Assembly (NCBI GenBank): GCA_003165075.1
Contig: PLSM01000139.1
Location: 6,650-70,649, forward strand
DNA length: 64,000 bases
Origin: Acidobacteriaceae bacterium
GTDB lineage: Bacteria; Acidobacteriota; Terriglobia; Terriglobales; Acidobacteriaceae
Direction: 5' to 3'
Positions 45,092-53,098 of the stretch are shown one piece after another (position 1 is the stretch's first letter; each line of letters opens with the position of its first letter). The position numbers were made by a program, and so were the translations under genes. Under the pieces are notes generated by a model. That model saw only the letters and a list, made by a program, of their open reading frames with translations, was not told the DNA's origin and made no database searches.

Positions 45092-45955
45092 TTATTTCCC
45101 AAACAGCCGGCTCCAAAAACCCTTGCCCTCAGTCTCTTCTCCGCCCCTGGCGGTTCCATTGGCGTGGGGATTGCGACTCTTGCCATGAGGCCTGACGTCA
45201 AACTTCAGCGGTTCGTTATCCCACAGGCCCACCGGTTCCGGCTGGGACGGCCATTTTGCTCCCTCCACCGCCGCCAATGGGTTGGTGACGCAAAGCCGGC
45301 GTGCCGTTTCTTCTCCGGCATGGTAAGTCACATACTCGTAGCCCTTCTTCAAGTGCGGTGGCCTCCACTCGGGATGATGCGCATCGCTGGCAAGAAAATG
45401 GATCCAGTTACGCTTCAGCAACGCGTTGGCAAAGGACTCCGCCGTCCTGCCGAAGCGGCCATACAGCGAACCCGATGTCACCTGGACGAGAGACCCATCC
45501 CGCATCCAGTTGGCCAGCATCTCTGGATGTCTCTGCAGCACCGGATTGCGCTCCGGGTGGGTGATGATCAAGGTATATCCAACCGCCTGCAGGCGCCGCA
45601 TGGCCTCGGGCAACTGTGACGCGATCACCATATCCGGGAATTCGATCAGCAGGTAGCCCCTGCCATCAATCGAGTAGCGCAGCGGGTTCTCGATCGCCTC
45701 CATGATATTGCTCGCGTTCATGTGGAAGTCGCACCCCAGGCTTAGCTGGACCACATCCTTGAGCTCTTCGCGCAACTCAGCAAATCGCTCTTCGATGATT
45801 GCAGCCTGGTAAGGATACGCGTCGCTGGCGTGGGGAGAGCAGACCATATGCGTCACGCCGTCGCTCGCCGCCTCCTGCGCCATTGACAGAGAGGTCTGCA
45901 GATCGGGCGACCCATCATCCACCCCATAAATAAGGTGCGTATGGATGTCAATCAT
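45092..45955 (-). CDS. PHP-fold tyrosine-protein phosphatase of the CpsB/YwqE type
   Basis: 287 aa. Metal-dependent phosphatase family acting on tyrosine kinases of exopolysaccharide synthesis. The PHP metal ligands are visible: MIDIHTHLIYGVDDGSPDLQ, CSPHASDAYPYQ, the glutamate in YLLIEFPDMVIASQLPEA, IITHPERNP, and WIHFLASDAHHPEWRPPH. The C-terminal 60 residues beyond the barrel are hydrophilic and end with a basic FWSRLFGK. No cps genes flank it. It is convergent with the SDR gene. Confidence 0.9.
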   Translation of the reverse strand: MIDIHTHLIYGVDDGSPDLQTSLSMAQEAASDGVTHMVCSPHASDAYPYQAAIIEERFAELREELKDVVQLSLGCDFHMNASNIMEAIENPLRYSIDGRGYLLIEFPDMVIASQLPEAMRRLQAVGYTLIITHPERNPVLQRHPEMLANWMRDGSLVQVTSGSLYGRFGRTAESFANALLKRNWIHFLASDAHHPEWRPPHLKKGYEYVTYHAGEETARRLCVTNPLAAVEGAKWPSQPEPVGLWDNEPLKFDVRPHGKSRNPHANGTARGGEETEGKGFWSRLFGK

Positions 45956-45989
45956 GCGCTCTAACTTTCATACCCCTTGAGTTCGACTT

Positions 45990-46685
45990 TCAATGCGCCG
46001 CCAGCGCCTCCACCATGGATGCAAAGATCTTCCAGCCGTCCTCCGAGCCAAGCAGCTTTTCGCTTGACCGGTCCGGATGGGGCATCATCCCCAGAACATT
46101 TCTTTCTTGGTTCAGGATGCCCGCAATGTTGCGCAGCGACCCATTGGGATTTGCTTCCCCGGTAATTTCGCCCTCCGGAGTGGCATAACGGAAGGCAACT
46201 CGATCCTCTGACTCCATGCGCCGCAGTTCATCCGGCGCGCAAAAGTAGTTGCCCTCCATGTGCCCGATGGGAAGCTGGAGAACTTCGCCCTTGGTCAGTT
46301 GGCTGGTAAAAGGGCTATTCGTGGTTTCCACCCGCAGATGAACCTGCTTGCAAATGTATTTCAGACCCGCATTGCGCATCAGCGCGCCGGGCAGCAATCC
46401 GGCCTCGGTCAGAATCTGGAATCCATTGCAGATGCCCAGTACGAGCCCGCCTCCGGCTGCAAACCGCTTCACGGCCTGCATCACCGGTGAAAACCGCGCG
46501 ATGGCCCCGGTGCGCAGGTAGTCGCCGTAGGCAAATCCGCCCGGCACAAGCACGGCATCCACTCCAGCCAAATCTTCTGAGTCATGCCACAGAAAGGTCA
46601 CAGGCTGGTGGGCGACTTCGGCAATCACATGGTAGGTATCGTGGTCGCAGTTGGATCCAGGAAAGACCAAGACTCCGAATTTCAT
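45990..46685 (-). CDS. purQ: Phosphoribosylformylglycinamidine synthase, glutaminase subunit
   Basis: Supplies ammonia for the fourth step of purine synthesis, in complex with PurL and PurS. 231 aa. It starts [20 protein letters not shown]; oxyanion segment [20 protein letters not shown]; nucleophile cysteine in [20 protein letters not shown]; His and Glu in [20 protein letters not shown]. purL and purS are not in the window. Same direction as the CpsB-type gene, 34 bases apart. Confidence 0.96.
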   Translation of the reverse strand: MKFGVLVFPGSNCDHDTYHVIAEVAHQPVTFLWHDSEDLAGVDAVLVPGGFAYGDYLRTGAIARFSPVMQAVKRFAAGGGLVLGICNGFQILTEAGLLPGALMRNAGLKYICKQVHLRVETTNSPFTSQLTKGEVLQLPIGHMEGNYFCAPDELRRMESEDRVAFRYATPEGEITGEANPNGSLRNIAGILNQERNVLGMMPHPDRSSEKLLGSEDGWKIFASMVEALAAH

Positions 46686-46791
46686 GTCTCAAGGTTATCA
46701 GCTTGGCGGGACCGAGGCGGCAACTTTTGCCCGCGGGCTACAGACGGCACTCATCGCATTGCGCGAATCCCGGTACAGGCTCTGCGGCGGC

Positions 46792-48213
46792 TCATGCGTA
46801 AACGAACAAGGCCATGAAGCCAGAGTCCATGTGGTCCTGTTGGTGGCAGTGAAAGAGTGTATTGCCAGGATTGGTTGCCACCAGATCGGCTTCCACTTTG
46901 GTTCTCGCCTCTACGATCACCACGTCTTTATAAACCCCGCTCATGGCGGCACCTTGAATTGAAACCAGTTCAAAGTTGTGCCGGTGAATGTGCACAGGGT
47001 GGTCGTCCATGCTGCGGTTGTCGAAAACAAGCCGGTGGCGCAGGCCCTCTTTCAAAATCACCGGATCGGTATCGGGAAACGATTTGCCATTGATCATCCA
47101 CCGGTCCAGGGCGCCGTGACCCTGGAACCGAGAGCTAAAGACGAGCGGAACAGTTACATCCGGCTTGCGGATTACGGGAACCGCATCTGCGAACGCGCGA
47201 TAATCCCATTGCAGTCTGGCTGGCGCCGTCCATTGCGGCTTGCCCGCTCGACCGGCGTATTCGACGACCGTTCCCATGCCAGTGTTGCGAAACGCGGTGC
47301 GCGCCTCGCCCAGAATCCAGACGCCGGGCGTATCCATGGCAACCACTGCGCTGATTCGCTCAGCCGGACCCAGCCGCAGGGTTTCGACCTTGGCCTCGTT
47401 GCCTACCGGACTGCCATCCATCGCGATCACCTGGAAGTGGTGTCCAGGAAGCGCCAGCCAGTGTGCTTCAGTGGCGCTGGCATTGAGGATATGGAAGAGC
47501 ACCCGCTGGCCTTCACTCACCTGGACCGGACTGTCGTATCCCAACATTCGGCCGTTGATCGAGCCGCAGACGTATTGGACGACTTGCGAGCCGTCGTCGC
47601 TGGAGGCGAAGTACGGCTCCCAGTCGTGCAGCACAAGAAAATGCTCCTGATCGTAGCGGGCCGGATTCGTACGCGGCTCCACTTGAAGCAGTCCAAACTG
47701 CCCGCTGTAGAGGCCGAGCTTCAGGTTGCGACGGGCAGGGACATGAGTGTGGTACCAGTGGAGACCGGACGGCTTCGGCGTAAAAGTGATCCGCGTTTGA
47801 CCGCCGGGGGCGATCATTGGCGAACCTTCTTCCATCGCGCCGTCTGCGGCGACAGGAATCCACTGACCGTGCCAGTGAACGATCTCCGGACGGTCCAGGC
47901 GGTTCACGATCTCGATGGTTGCTGGCTTGCCTTCAGTTAAGCGCAGCAGCCTGCCGGGAATCTGCCCGTCATAGGCGGCGGTGCGAACCTTCTTGTGCGG
48001 TGAAAGCTCCCATTCGATCTCCGCAATCTCGATGCGATAGTCCTGGCTGGCAGTGTTGTCAGGGAAGGGCGGGGAATTGGCTTGCCCGGTTTGCACCCAC
48101 GCCTTCAACGGCGCCGCTATAGCCGCGGCTGCAAGGGCAGCTCCGCGGAGAAACTGGCGGCGGTTGGTGGGTGAATCTGGATGCATAGGTTCAGCCTGGG
48201 GATTGTCCTGCAT
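46792..48213 (-). CDS. Tat-exported multicopper oxidase
   Basis: 473 aa. The twin-arginine signal NRRQFLRGAALAAAAIAAPL directs folded export. All four copper motifs are present: VHWHGQWIPVAAD, LHWYHTHVPARRN, DHPVHIHRHNFEL and LFHCHQQDHMDSGFMALF, covering type 1, 2 and 3 centres. Likely activities are Cu(I), Fe(II), Mn(II) or phenol oxidation; the substrate is not visible. The ATG at 48213 shares its A with the stop of the upstream FTCD gene (TGATG), an unexpected coupling of an exported oxidase to a cytoplasmic histidine-degradation enzyme. Confidence 0.92.
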   Translation of the reverse strand: MQDNPQAEPMHPDSPTNRRQFLRGAALAAAAIAAPLKAWVQTGQANSPPFPDNTASQDYRIEIAEIEWELSPHKKVRTAAYDGQIPGRLLRLTEGKPATIEIVNRLDRPEIVHWHGQWIPVAADGAMEEGSPMIAPGGQTRITFTPKPSGLHWYHTHVPARRNLKLGLYSGQFGLLQVEPRTNPARYDQEHFLVLHDWEPYFASSDDGSQVVQYVCGSINGRMLGYDSPVQVSEGQRVLFHILNASATEAHWLALPGHHFQVIAMDGSPVGNEAKVETLRLGPAERISAVVAMDTPGVWILGEARTAFRNTGMGTVVEYAGRAGKPQWTAPARLQWDYRAFADAVPVIRKPDVTVPLVFSSRFQGHGALDRWMINGKSFPDTDPVILKEGLRHRLVFDNRSMDDHPVHIHRHNFELVSIQGAAMSGVYKDVVIVEARTKVEADLVATNPGNTLFHCHQQDHMDSGFMALFVYA

Positions 48214-49709
48214 CAACCCCGCGCTTTCAGCCGCTCCACAAGCTCCCGCGTCCGGTTGACGAAAGCCTCGCTCTCCGGCGAGTCCGGCTTGATTGAGTCC
48301 ACGTTGATGTGAACGTTTGCCAGCGCTCCTTCCAGGGCTGCCTTCGCCAGGGCAATCGCGGTCGTCAAATCGGAACTCATATTCGGATTGGTGATCGGCT
48401 TCAGCCTCGTGGCGATCTCCCCCACCTCGACAACTCGTTCGGCCACCCCCAAAGGCACACTGGTCGCTTCTTGCAGCGCGGCGGCAATCGCCTGGCCTCC
48501 ATCCGCGGATTCCTTCGCCGATTTATAAGCCTTCATGACCACGTTGTAAGCTTCGGCATCGGCGTCGATCGCTTGCTTCAGTTGTTCGCGAAGCTGCGTG
48601 AGTCTTGAAATCGCTTCGCTCAGTTGGCTCTCGTGCTCCAGGTAGGCTTTCTTGCCGCGCGACATGGACGCAACCATTCCCGCCAGGCCGGCTGCCATCG
48701 CACCGCTTGCGGCGGCGGCGCTGCCTCCTCCCGGAGTCGCGGTGGGGGCGGCCAGTTGTTCGATAAACGGTTCGATTCCCGCGCGCAAGCCGCCCACGGC
48801 CATCTTGCCGCTCATTACCGCGGCCAGCCGGTTTTCCAGGATGAGCGAGGAATCGAAGCTCTCCACTTGCAGATACCACTCTGCGGCCTGCTCTAAAGCC
48901 TGCTTCGGAATCAGTCCCACGATCTCGCTCGAAACCGGAACAACGCCGTAGCGCGCCGCCTCCCGTTTCACAAATTCAAACACGCGGTGAATCGGAGTCT
49001 GCTCAAAGTCGGTCAGATTCATTGAAACCTGCGCCATGCCGCGCACCAGGAATCCTGCTGCCTTCACGAAGCGCAGGCCGCCGGATGAAAAACGCACCGC
49101 CTTGGCAATCTTCTTGGCCATGCTGACGTCGGCTGTGTTCAGAAAAATGTTGTAGGCCACCAGGAACTTGCGTGCGCCCACCACCGTCGCTCCGGCTGTC
49201 GGATGCACCCGCGCTTCGCCAAAATCCGGCATGCGCGCGGGATTGGTGGCAATCTCGTCGCGAATTCCTTCGAACTGGCCGCGCCGGATATTCTCAAGAT
49301 TCTGCCGTTCGGGCCTCGTCGCCGCGGCCTCGTAGAGATAGACGGGAATCTGGAAGCGCTTCCAGATCTCAGCTCCAACATGCCTGGCCATGGCCACGCA
49401 GTCTTCCAGGCTGACGCCGTCAATGGGGATGAAGGGAATCACATCGGCCGCACCCATGCGCGGGTGCGCGCCCTCGTGCCGGGTCAGGTCGATCAGTTCC
49501 GCAGCCTTCCCAACCCCGCGAATCGCAGCTTCCTCAATGGCTTCCCGCTCACCCACCAGCGTGATCACCGAGCGGTTGTGGTCCGCATCCATTTCCCGGT
49601 CCAGAAGATACACCCCCGGAACCTTCATGGCTTCGACAATGGCATCGACCTTGGCCGCATCGCGGCCTTCTGAGAAATTAGGAACGCATTCAACAAGTGT
49701 GTTGGGCAC
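48213..49709 (-). CDS. Fused glutamate formimidoyltransferase / formimidoyl-THF cyclodeaminase
   Basis: 498 aa. The N-terminal ~300 residues are the formiminotransferase (VECVPNFSEGRDAAKVDAIV, RHEGAHPRMGAADVIPFIPI, NPARMPDFGEARVHPTAGAT). The C-terminal ~190 are the cyclodeaminase (FIEQLAAPTATPGGGSAAAA, ATSVPLGVAERVVEVGE, NPNMSSDLTTAIALAKAALE). The fusion has the same order as mammalian FTCD and acts in histidine degradation and one-carbon supply. The GTG at 49709 begins the family sequence (PNTLVECVPNF); an upstream start at 49745 adds 12 unrelated residues. No other hut genes are seen. Confidence 0.93.
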   Translation of the reverse strand: MPNTLVECVPNFSEGRDAAKVDAIVEAMKVPGVYLLDREMDADHNRSVITLVGEREAIEEAAIRGVGKAAELIDLTRHEGAHPRMGAADVIPFIPIDGVSLEDCVAMARHVGAEIWKRFQIPVYLYEAAATRPERQNLENIRRGQFEGIRDEIATNPARMPDFGEARVHPTAGATVVGARKFLVAYNIFLNTADVSMAKKIAKAVRFSSGGLRFVKAAGFLVRGMAQVSMNLTDFEQTPIHRVFEFVKREAARYGVVPVSSEIVGLIPKQALEQAAEWYLQVESFDSSLILENRLAAVMSGKMAVGGLRAGIEPFIEQLAAPTATPGGGSAAAASGAMAAGLAGMVASMSRGKKAYLEHESQLSEAISRLTQLREQLKQAIDADAEAYNVVMKAYKSAKESADGGQAIAAALQEATSVPLGVAERVVEVGEIATRLKPITNPNMSSDLTTAIALAKAALEGALANVHINVDSIKPDSPESEAFVNRTRELVERLKARG

Positions 49710-49823
49710 GGAAGAAGAATAGCGATTCGCGCTCCGCCCCGGCAACCAGTCCTGCGTCCCGTGTCACCCATACATGTCGCGAATGTTGCAGGAACCACAC
49801 CAGAGTTCCGCGCAGCGATCGGT

Positions 49824-50588
49824 CTACTTTGCCGGCGGCGTACGCAAGGCCGCAGTGGGCGTGCCTGTCCGCCGCGGCAGCTCCTCCCGCGCCAGCACGC
49901 GTCGGTTGAACTCATGAATGACGCGCGCCACGTAGGCCTGCGTCTCATGGTAGGGCGGAATGCCGTGATATTTATCTACCGCCTGCGGCCCGGCGTTATA
50001 GGCGGCCAGGGCCAGGGCCAGATTCTCGTGATAGTTGATCAGCAGCGCGTCAAGATAGGCTGACCCTCCACGCACATTCTGGTCCGGCTTAAAGCTGTCG
50101 TTCACGCCCAGTCCGGCAGCGGTCTGGGGCATCAGTTGCATCAGGCCTCGTGCGCCGGCGCGGCTCACTGCGCGCGCGTTGCCGCCGCTTTCGGCTTTCA
50201 CCAGGCTGGCCAGCAGATCCACGTCCAGATTGCGTGCCTGGCTGGCCTTCGACAGCAATTCATGCAGGTCTGCCGGGCTTAATTTCGCATCTTCATGCGG
50301 TTCGGGCCGGGCGGCCGGTGTCAACTGCGCCGGCGGGTCGGGAACCTGCTCGAATCCTGAAATCTCCTCGGGGCGCATTTCAATGTAGCTGTCTTCGCCC
50401 GCGCCCAGGTAGAGGCGAACGCGGCCCTCCACCTGCGCATGGTGGTTGCAGCGGATCTCGAATCCATTGCTTAGCGACACGCGCTCGGCCGCCTGTCCCA
50501 GCGAAGCCAACCCCGCCAGGGTGCCTATTGCCAGAATGAATTCCGCGCGTTTCCGCAAAGTCGTTTCCCCACTTTTCTGATCCGTCAA
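49824..50588 (-). CDS. Lytic transglycosylase (SLT domain)
   Basis: 254 aa. Periplasmic enzyme that cleaves peptidoglycan. A signal region FILAIGTLAGLASLGQAAE is followed by a short linker domain, then the lysozyme-like SLT fold from about residue 110. The catalytic glutamate is in LLASLVKAESGGNARAVSRA, followed by GARGLMQLMPQTAAGLGV and LALAAYNAGPQAVDKYHGIP. The TTG at 50588 overlaps the stop of the upstream HAD gene (TTGA). A second TTG at 50558 preceded by GGGGA is also possible and leads straight into the signal sequence. Confidence 0.9.
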   Translation of the reverse strand: MTDQKSGETTLRKRAEFILAIGTLAGLASLGQAAERVSLSNGFEIRCNHHAQVEGRVRLYLGAGEDSYIEMRPEEISGFEQVPDPPAQLTPAARPEPHEDAKLSPADLHELLSKASQARNLDVDLLASLVKAESGGNARAVSRAGARGLMQLMPQTAAGLGVNDSFKPDQNVRGGSAYLDALLINYHENLALALAAYNAGPQAVDKYHGIPPYHETQAYVARVIHEFNRRVLAREELPRRTGTPTAALRTPPAK

Positions 50589-51466
50589 ACTTTAACAGCC
50601 GCGCGCCGCGCCACGGCGGTTTCCAGCACCGCTGCCACGCCGTCCTCGTCGTTGTGCGGCGCCTGCTTCCAACCGCGCATCTTGCTCATGGCGCGTAGTT
50701 CGAGCGCTGCATTGCCCATCAGAACGCCTTGCCCGGCCCACTCCAGCATATCCACGTCGTTCCAGTTGTCTCCGATGGCCATCGTCTCCTTGCGGTCGAT
50801 ACCCAGGCGCGTAGCCAGCCGCTCCAGCGCCGAACCCTTCGAGACTCCCGGCGGCAGCAAATCCAAAATCGACAAGTCGCGCACCGCATATTCGGTCCGC
50901 ACGCACTCGCAGGTGCCGTTCCATTCGCTGCGTTTGAGCGCCTTCTCGGCATCTTTCATCTTGCTCAGCCCGCCGCACACCATGCCCTGAATGGGATCGT
51001 CGCCATCCTGCAACGCTTTCTCCAGCGGTTTCACCACCTCGATGGCGTTGCGGTTGGCCTCGACCCACATCGCAATGCGCCCGTGCGTCTGTTCCAGGTC
51101 TTCCACAATCAGTTCGCCGCGGCCCAGCCGGTCAAACGTAAAAACCATGGCCCCAAAGCCCCGCAGCAATCCACACAGCCCGCGCGCTACTCGCGCTTCC
51201 AGGTGTCTGCGGTCCATCGCATCCCCGCCCAGGGTCCGGGTCACTGCACCATTGGACGTAATCAGCGGTGTATCCGCTTGCAGGCCAAGTCCGTCGAGTA
51301 GCGGCGCGGTGTAAGCCGTGCGTCTGCCGGTGGCAATGGCCACTGTGATACCGGCCTCCTGCGCGGCCTTCAGCGCCTGCGCATTACGACGGCTGATGCT
51401 CTGACTGAAAGTCGGCAGCAGCGTGCCGTCCATGTCGATCGCCACTAGGCGAACTGGAGGGTACAT
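50585..51466 (-). CDS. HAD-superfamily (Cof-type) phosphatase
   Basis: 293 aa. The four HAD motifs are visible: LVAIDMDGTLLP with the nucleophile aspartate, the TSNGA block (LITSNGAV), a lysine in KGSALERLATRLG, and MAIGDNWNDVDMLEWAGQGV. The type IIB cap lies between motifs I and III, as in Cof/YbiV-like sugar or nucleotide phosphatases. The ATG at 51466 gives the family N terminus; the frame to 51538 is not supported. It is coupled to the downstream lytic transglycosylase by a four-base overlap. Confidence 0.9.
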   Translation of the reverse strand: MYPPVRLVAIDMDGTLLPTFSQSISRRNAQALKAAQEAGITVAIATGRRTAYTAPLLDGLGLQADTPLITSNGAVTRTLGGDAMDRRHLEARVARGLCGLLRGFGAMVFTFDRLGRGELIVEDLEQTHGRIAMWVEANRNAIEVVKPLEKALQDGDDPIQGMVCGGLSKMKDAEKALKRSEWNGTCECVRTEYAVRDLSILDLLPPGVSKGSALERLATRLGIDRKETMAIGDNWNDVDMLEWAGQGVLMGNAALELRAMSKMRGWKQAPHNDEDGVAAVLETAVARRAAVKV

Positions 51467-51586
51467 ATCCCTAGTGTACCGGTCACCTCCGGTACCGGCG
51501 ACGGCGGGTCCGTGGCCACCCTGTGACCGGAAGCACACCTAGGGGGCGCCGGTTTGTTTGAAAATGTCGGGTCGAGGAGGTGGATT

Positions 51587-52114
51587 GTGCCGATCACCGT
51601 TCTTGTCGCCTATGCAACCCGCAGCGGATCAACAGCGGAGGTTGCCAAAGCCATAGGCGCCTCACTCCGCGAGGCCGGTATTACGCCACAAGTACGGCCT
51701 ATGCGCCAGGTGGAGTCGTTGCAAGGGCCAGGTGCAGTGATCCTCGGTGCTCCCTTGTATATCGGCCGCTTCCCCCGTGAGTTTCACCAGTTCATGGTCC
51801 GCCACCATCATGTGTTCGCCGCGATTCATCCATGGTGTTTTGTGCTTGGACCTGCCCGCGTTGAGGCGGCAGATTTCGAAATGGCGAGGAAGCAGGCGGA
51901 AAAGCAGTTGGCCCGCTACCGCTGGCTCCATCCCGCCGAGCTGCAGATATTCGGTGGCAAGTACGATGTGAAGAATTTGCCCTATCCCTACAGCCTGGTT
52001 CTGCGCATACCGTTTTTTCCAGTCAACAAGATTCCTCCTTCGGATATCCGCGACTGGGCGGCGATCAAGGAGTGGGGGCTGGGAATTGCCCGCCAGGTCA
52101 AGCACGCCGCCTGA
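51587..52114 (+). CDS. Flavodoxin-domain protein (menaquinone-dependent protoporphyrinogen oxidase-like)
   Basis: 175 aa. The FMN phosphate loop is TVLVAYATRSGSTAEVAKAI. Other flavodoxin strands are GAVILGAPLYIGRFPREFHQ and PWCFVLGPARVE. The HemG-type pattern continues in LQIFGGKYDVKN, but a role in haem synthesis is unproven. The GTG at 51587 has GAGGAGG six bases before it, better than the ATG at 51554. Confidence 0.8.
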   Translation: MPITVLVAYATRSGSTAEVAKAIGASLREAGITPQVRPMRQVESLQGPGAVILGAPLYIGRFPREFHQFMVRHHHVFAAIHPWCFVLGPARVEAADFEMARKQAEKQLARYRWLHPAELQIFGGKYDVKNLPYPYSLVLRIPFFPVNKIPPSDIRDWAAIKEWGLGIARQVKHAA

Positions 52115-52149
52115 CTGGAGCCGGGTCATGTTTCAGATACACTTGCGGC

Positions 52150-52353
52150 ATGGAGCGAATTTGCACCCTGTGTCACGCAGTGCTCGTGCCAGAGATTGAC
52201 GCGGACTGGTGTCCCGCCTGCGGTGGAGCATTGACCGAGCGGGCGAGCCTTCCCGAACCCGGCAAACCCACCGGACCAGCGGCAGAAGTGGACCATCGCG
52301 GAATCGTGCTGCCCCGTCGTCACGCGGCGGGCGGCATCATCACTCCGCAGTAA
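52150..52353 (+). CDS. 67-residue zinc-ribbon-like protein
   Basis: Two CXXC knuckles, ERICTLCHAVL and DADWCPACGGAL, separated by 12 residues, make a small zinc ribbon at the N terminus. The rest is a polar tail ending GGIITPQ. It lies 35 bases after the flavodoxin-like gene. Function unknown. Confidence 0.6.
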   Translation: MERICTLCHAVLVPEIDADWCPACGGALTERASLPEPGKPTGPAAEVDHRGIVLPRRHAAGGIITPQ

Positions 52354-52378
52354 GCTTTCTGCCACGGAGACCGCCGAA

Positions 52379-52807
52379 TCAGGGATTTGTGTCGAGCCCA
52401 ACCGCCTCGGCTAGCCGGGCCTGCCGCTCATCGAAGGTCCAGAAACGCTCAACCTTCAACTCCAGCGCGCAGGCCACGTGCAGCGAGTTCAGCGTGCGAA
52501 CGCCGAGACTCGGCCCGTAGCGCCGCGCCAGGTCGATGCTGGTATCCCAGGATCCTTGCGGGAGATCGGCTTGTATCCACGCGCCCTTTGCGCAGTCGTC
52601 TCCGAATTCAGCCCAGCCTCGCTGAGCTTCGTAGGTCGAAACCTGCTTACGAAAGACATATTGGTAAAGGGCGTGGGCCAGTTCGGCCCGATTGAGTTGG
52701 GTTATCCAAACAGGTACAGAAAGACCCATTCGACGGATCGCTTCCGCAGAATGCGTATCCCGGATGTAGTTGGAGACGATGAAGCTCGAGTCCGCATAGA
52801 TCCTCAA
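52379..52807 (-). CDS. PIN-domain toxin (VapC-like)
   Basis: 142 aa. Putative RNase toxin. PIN acidic residues visible: Asp5 in RIYADSSFIV, Glu in LNRAELAHALYQ, and Asp in RFWTFDERQARLAEAVGL. The third position, usually Asp in LDALH-type motifs, is Asn here (VRTLNSLHVACAL). The start is a TTG that overlaps the TGA of the antitoxin gene (TTGA), a usual coupling in toxin-antitoxin operons. Confidence 0.85.
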   Translation of the reverse strand: MRIYADSSFIVSNYIRDTHSAEAIRRMGLSVPVWITQLNRAELAHALYQYVFRKQVSTYEAQRGWAEFGDDCAKGAWIQADLPQGSWDTSIDLARRYGPSLGVRTLNSLHVACALELKVERFWTFDERQARLAEAVGLDTNP

Positions 52808-53046
52808 TAGCGGCTATTCCTCTCCTCAATCAGGATGTCCACAGCGGGGATGGTGCGGTCCCCGAAGTTGCGCTTCAGGCGCGCTTCAAAGGCCGGCCAT
52901 TCGACAGGCTGGATTCTAGGGTTTTCAGGCACAATGCGGGCCACAACCCGATTGCGCTTCCGCAACTCGACGACCTCACCCGCCTCAAGCCAGATGAGTA
53001 GTTGGCGAGTATCGCGCAATTGTCTAAAATTCACGCTTGGCATCAT
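52804..53046 (-). CDS. Antitoxin of the Phd/YefM-VapB type
   Basis: 80 aa. The N-terminal half has the Phd-like DNA-binding pattern (MPSVNFRQLRDTRQLLIWLE, then GEVVELRKRNRVVARIVPEN). The C-terminal half would wrap the PIN toxin. ATGs at 53046 and 53043 are equally good starts. Directly upstream lies a perfect 11-bp inverted repeat at 53050-53074, the likely autoregulatory operator. It lies directly 5' of the toxin gene and is translated together with it. Confidence 0.82.
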   Translation of the reverse strand: MMPSVNFRQLRDTRQLLIWLEAGEVVELRKRNRVVARIVPENPRIQPVEWPAFEARLKRNFGDRTIPAVDILIEERNSRY

Positions 53047-53049
53047 GCT

Positions 53050-53074
53050 AATGTGACACAAAATGTGTCACATT
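53050..53074. promoter_or_regulatory. Operator-like palindrome of the toxin-antitoxin pair
   Basis: AATGTGACACA, spacer AAA, TGTGTCACATT: perfect 11-bp arms centred 16 bases before the antitoxin ATG. Position and symmetry suit binding by the antitoxin dimer. The same fold in mRNA would sit over the ribosome binding region. Confidence 0.7.
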
Positions 53075-53098
53075 GTCAGTCGGCCTTCGGAATCTGCT

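Noticed and set aside
53050-53074. Reading the palindrome as a CRP/FNR site (TGTGA...TCACA)
   Set aside because: The half-sites are 11 bases apart instead of 6, and the location directly before an antitoxin ATG favours a toxin-antitoxin operator.
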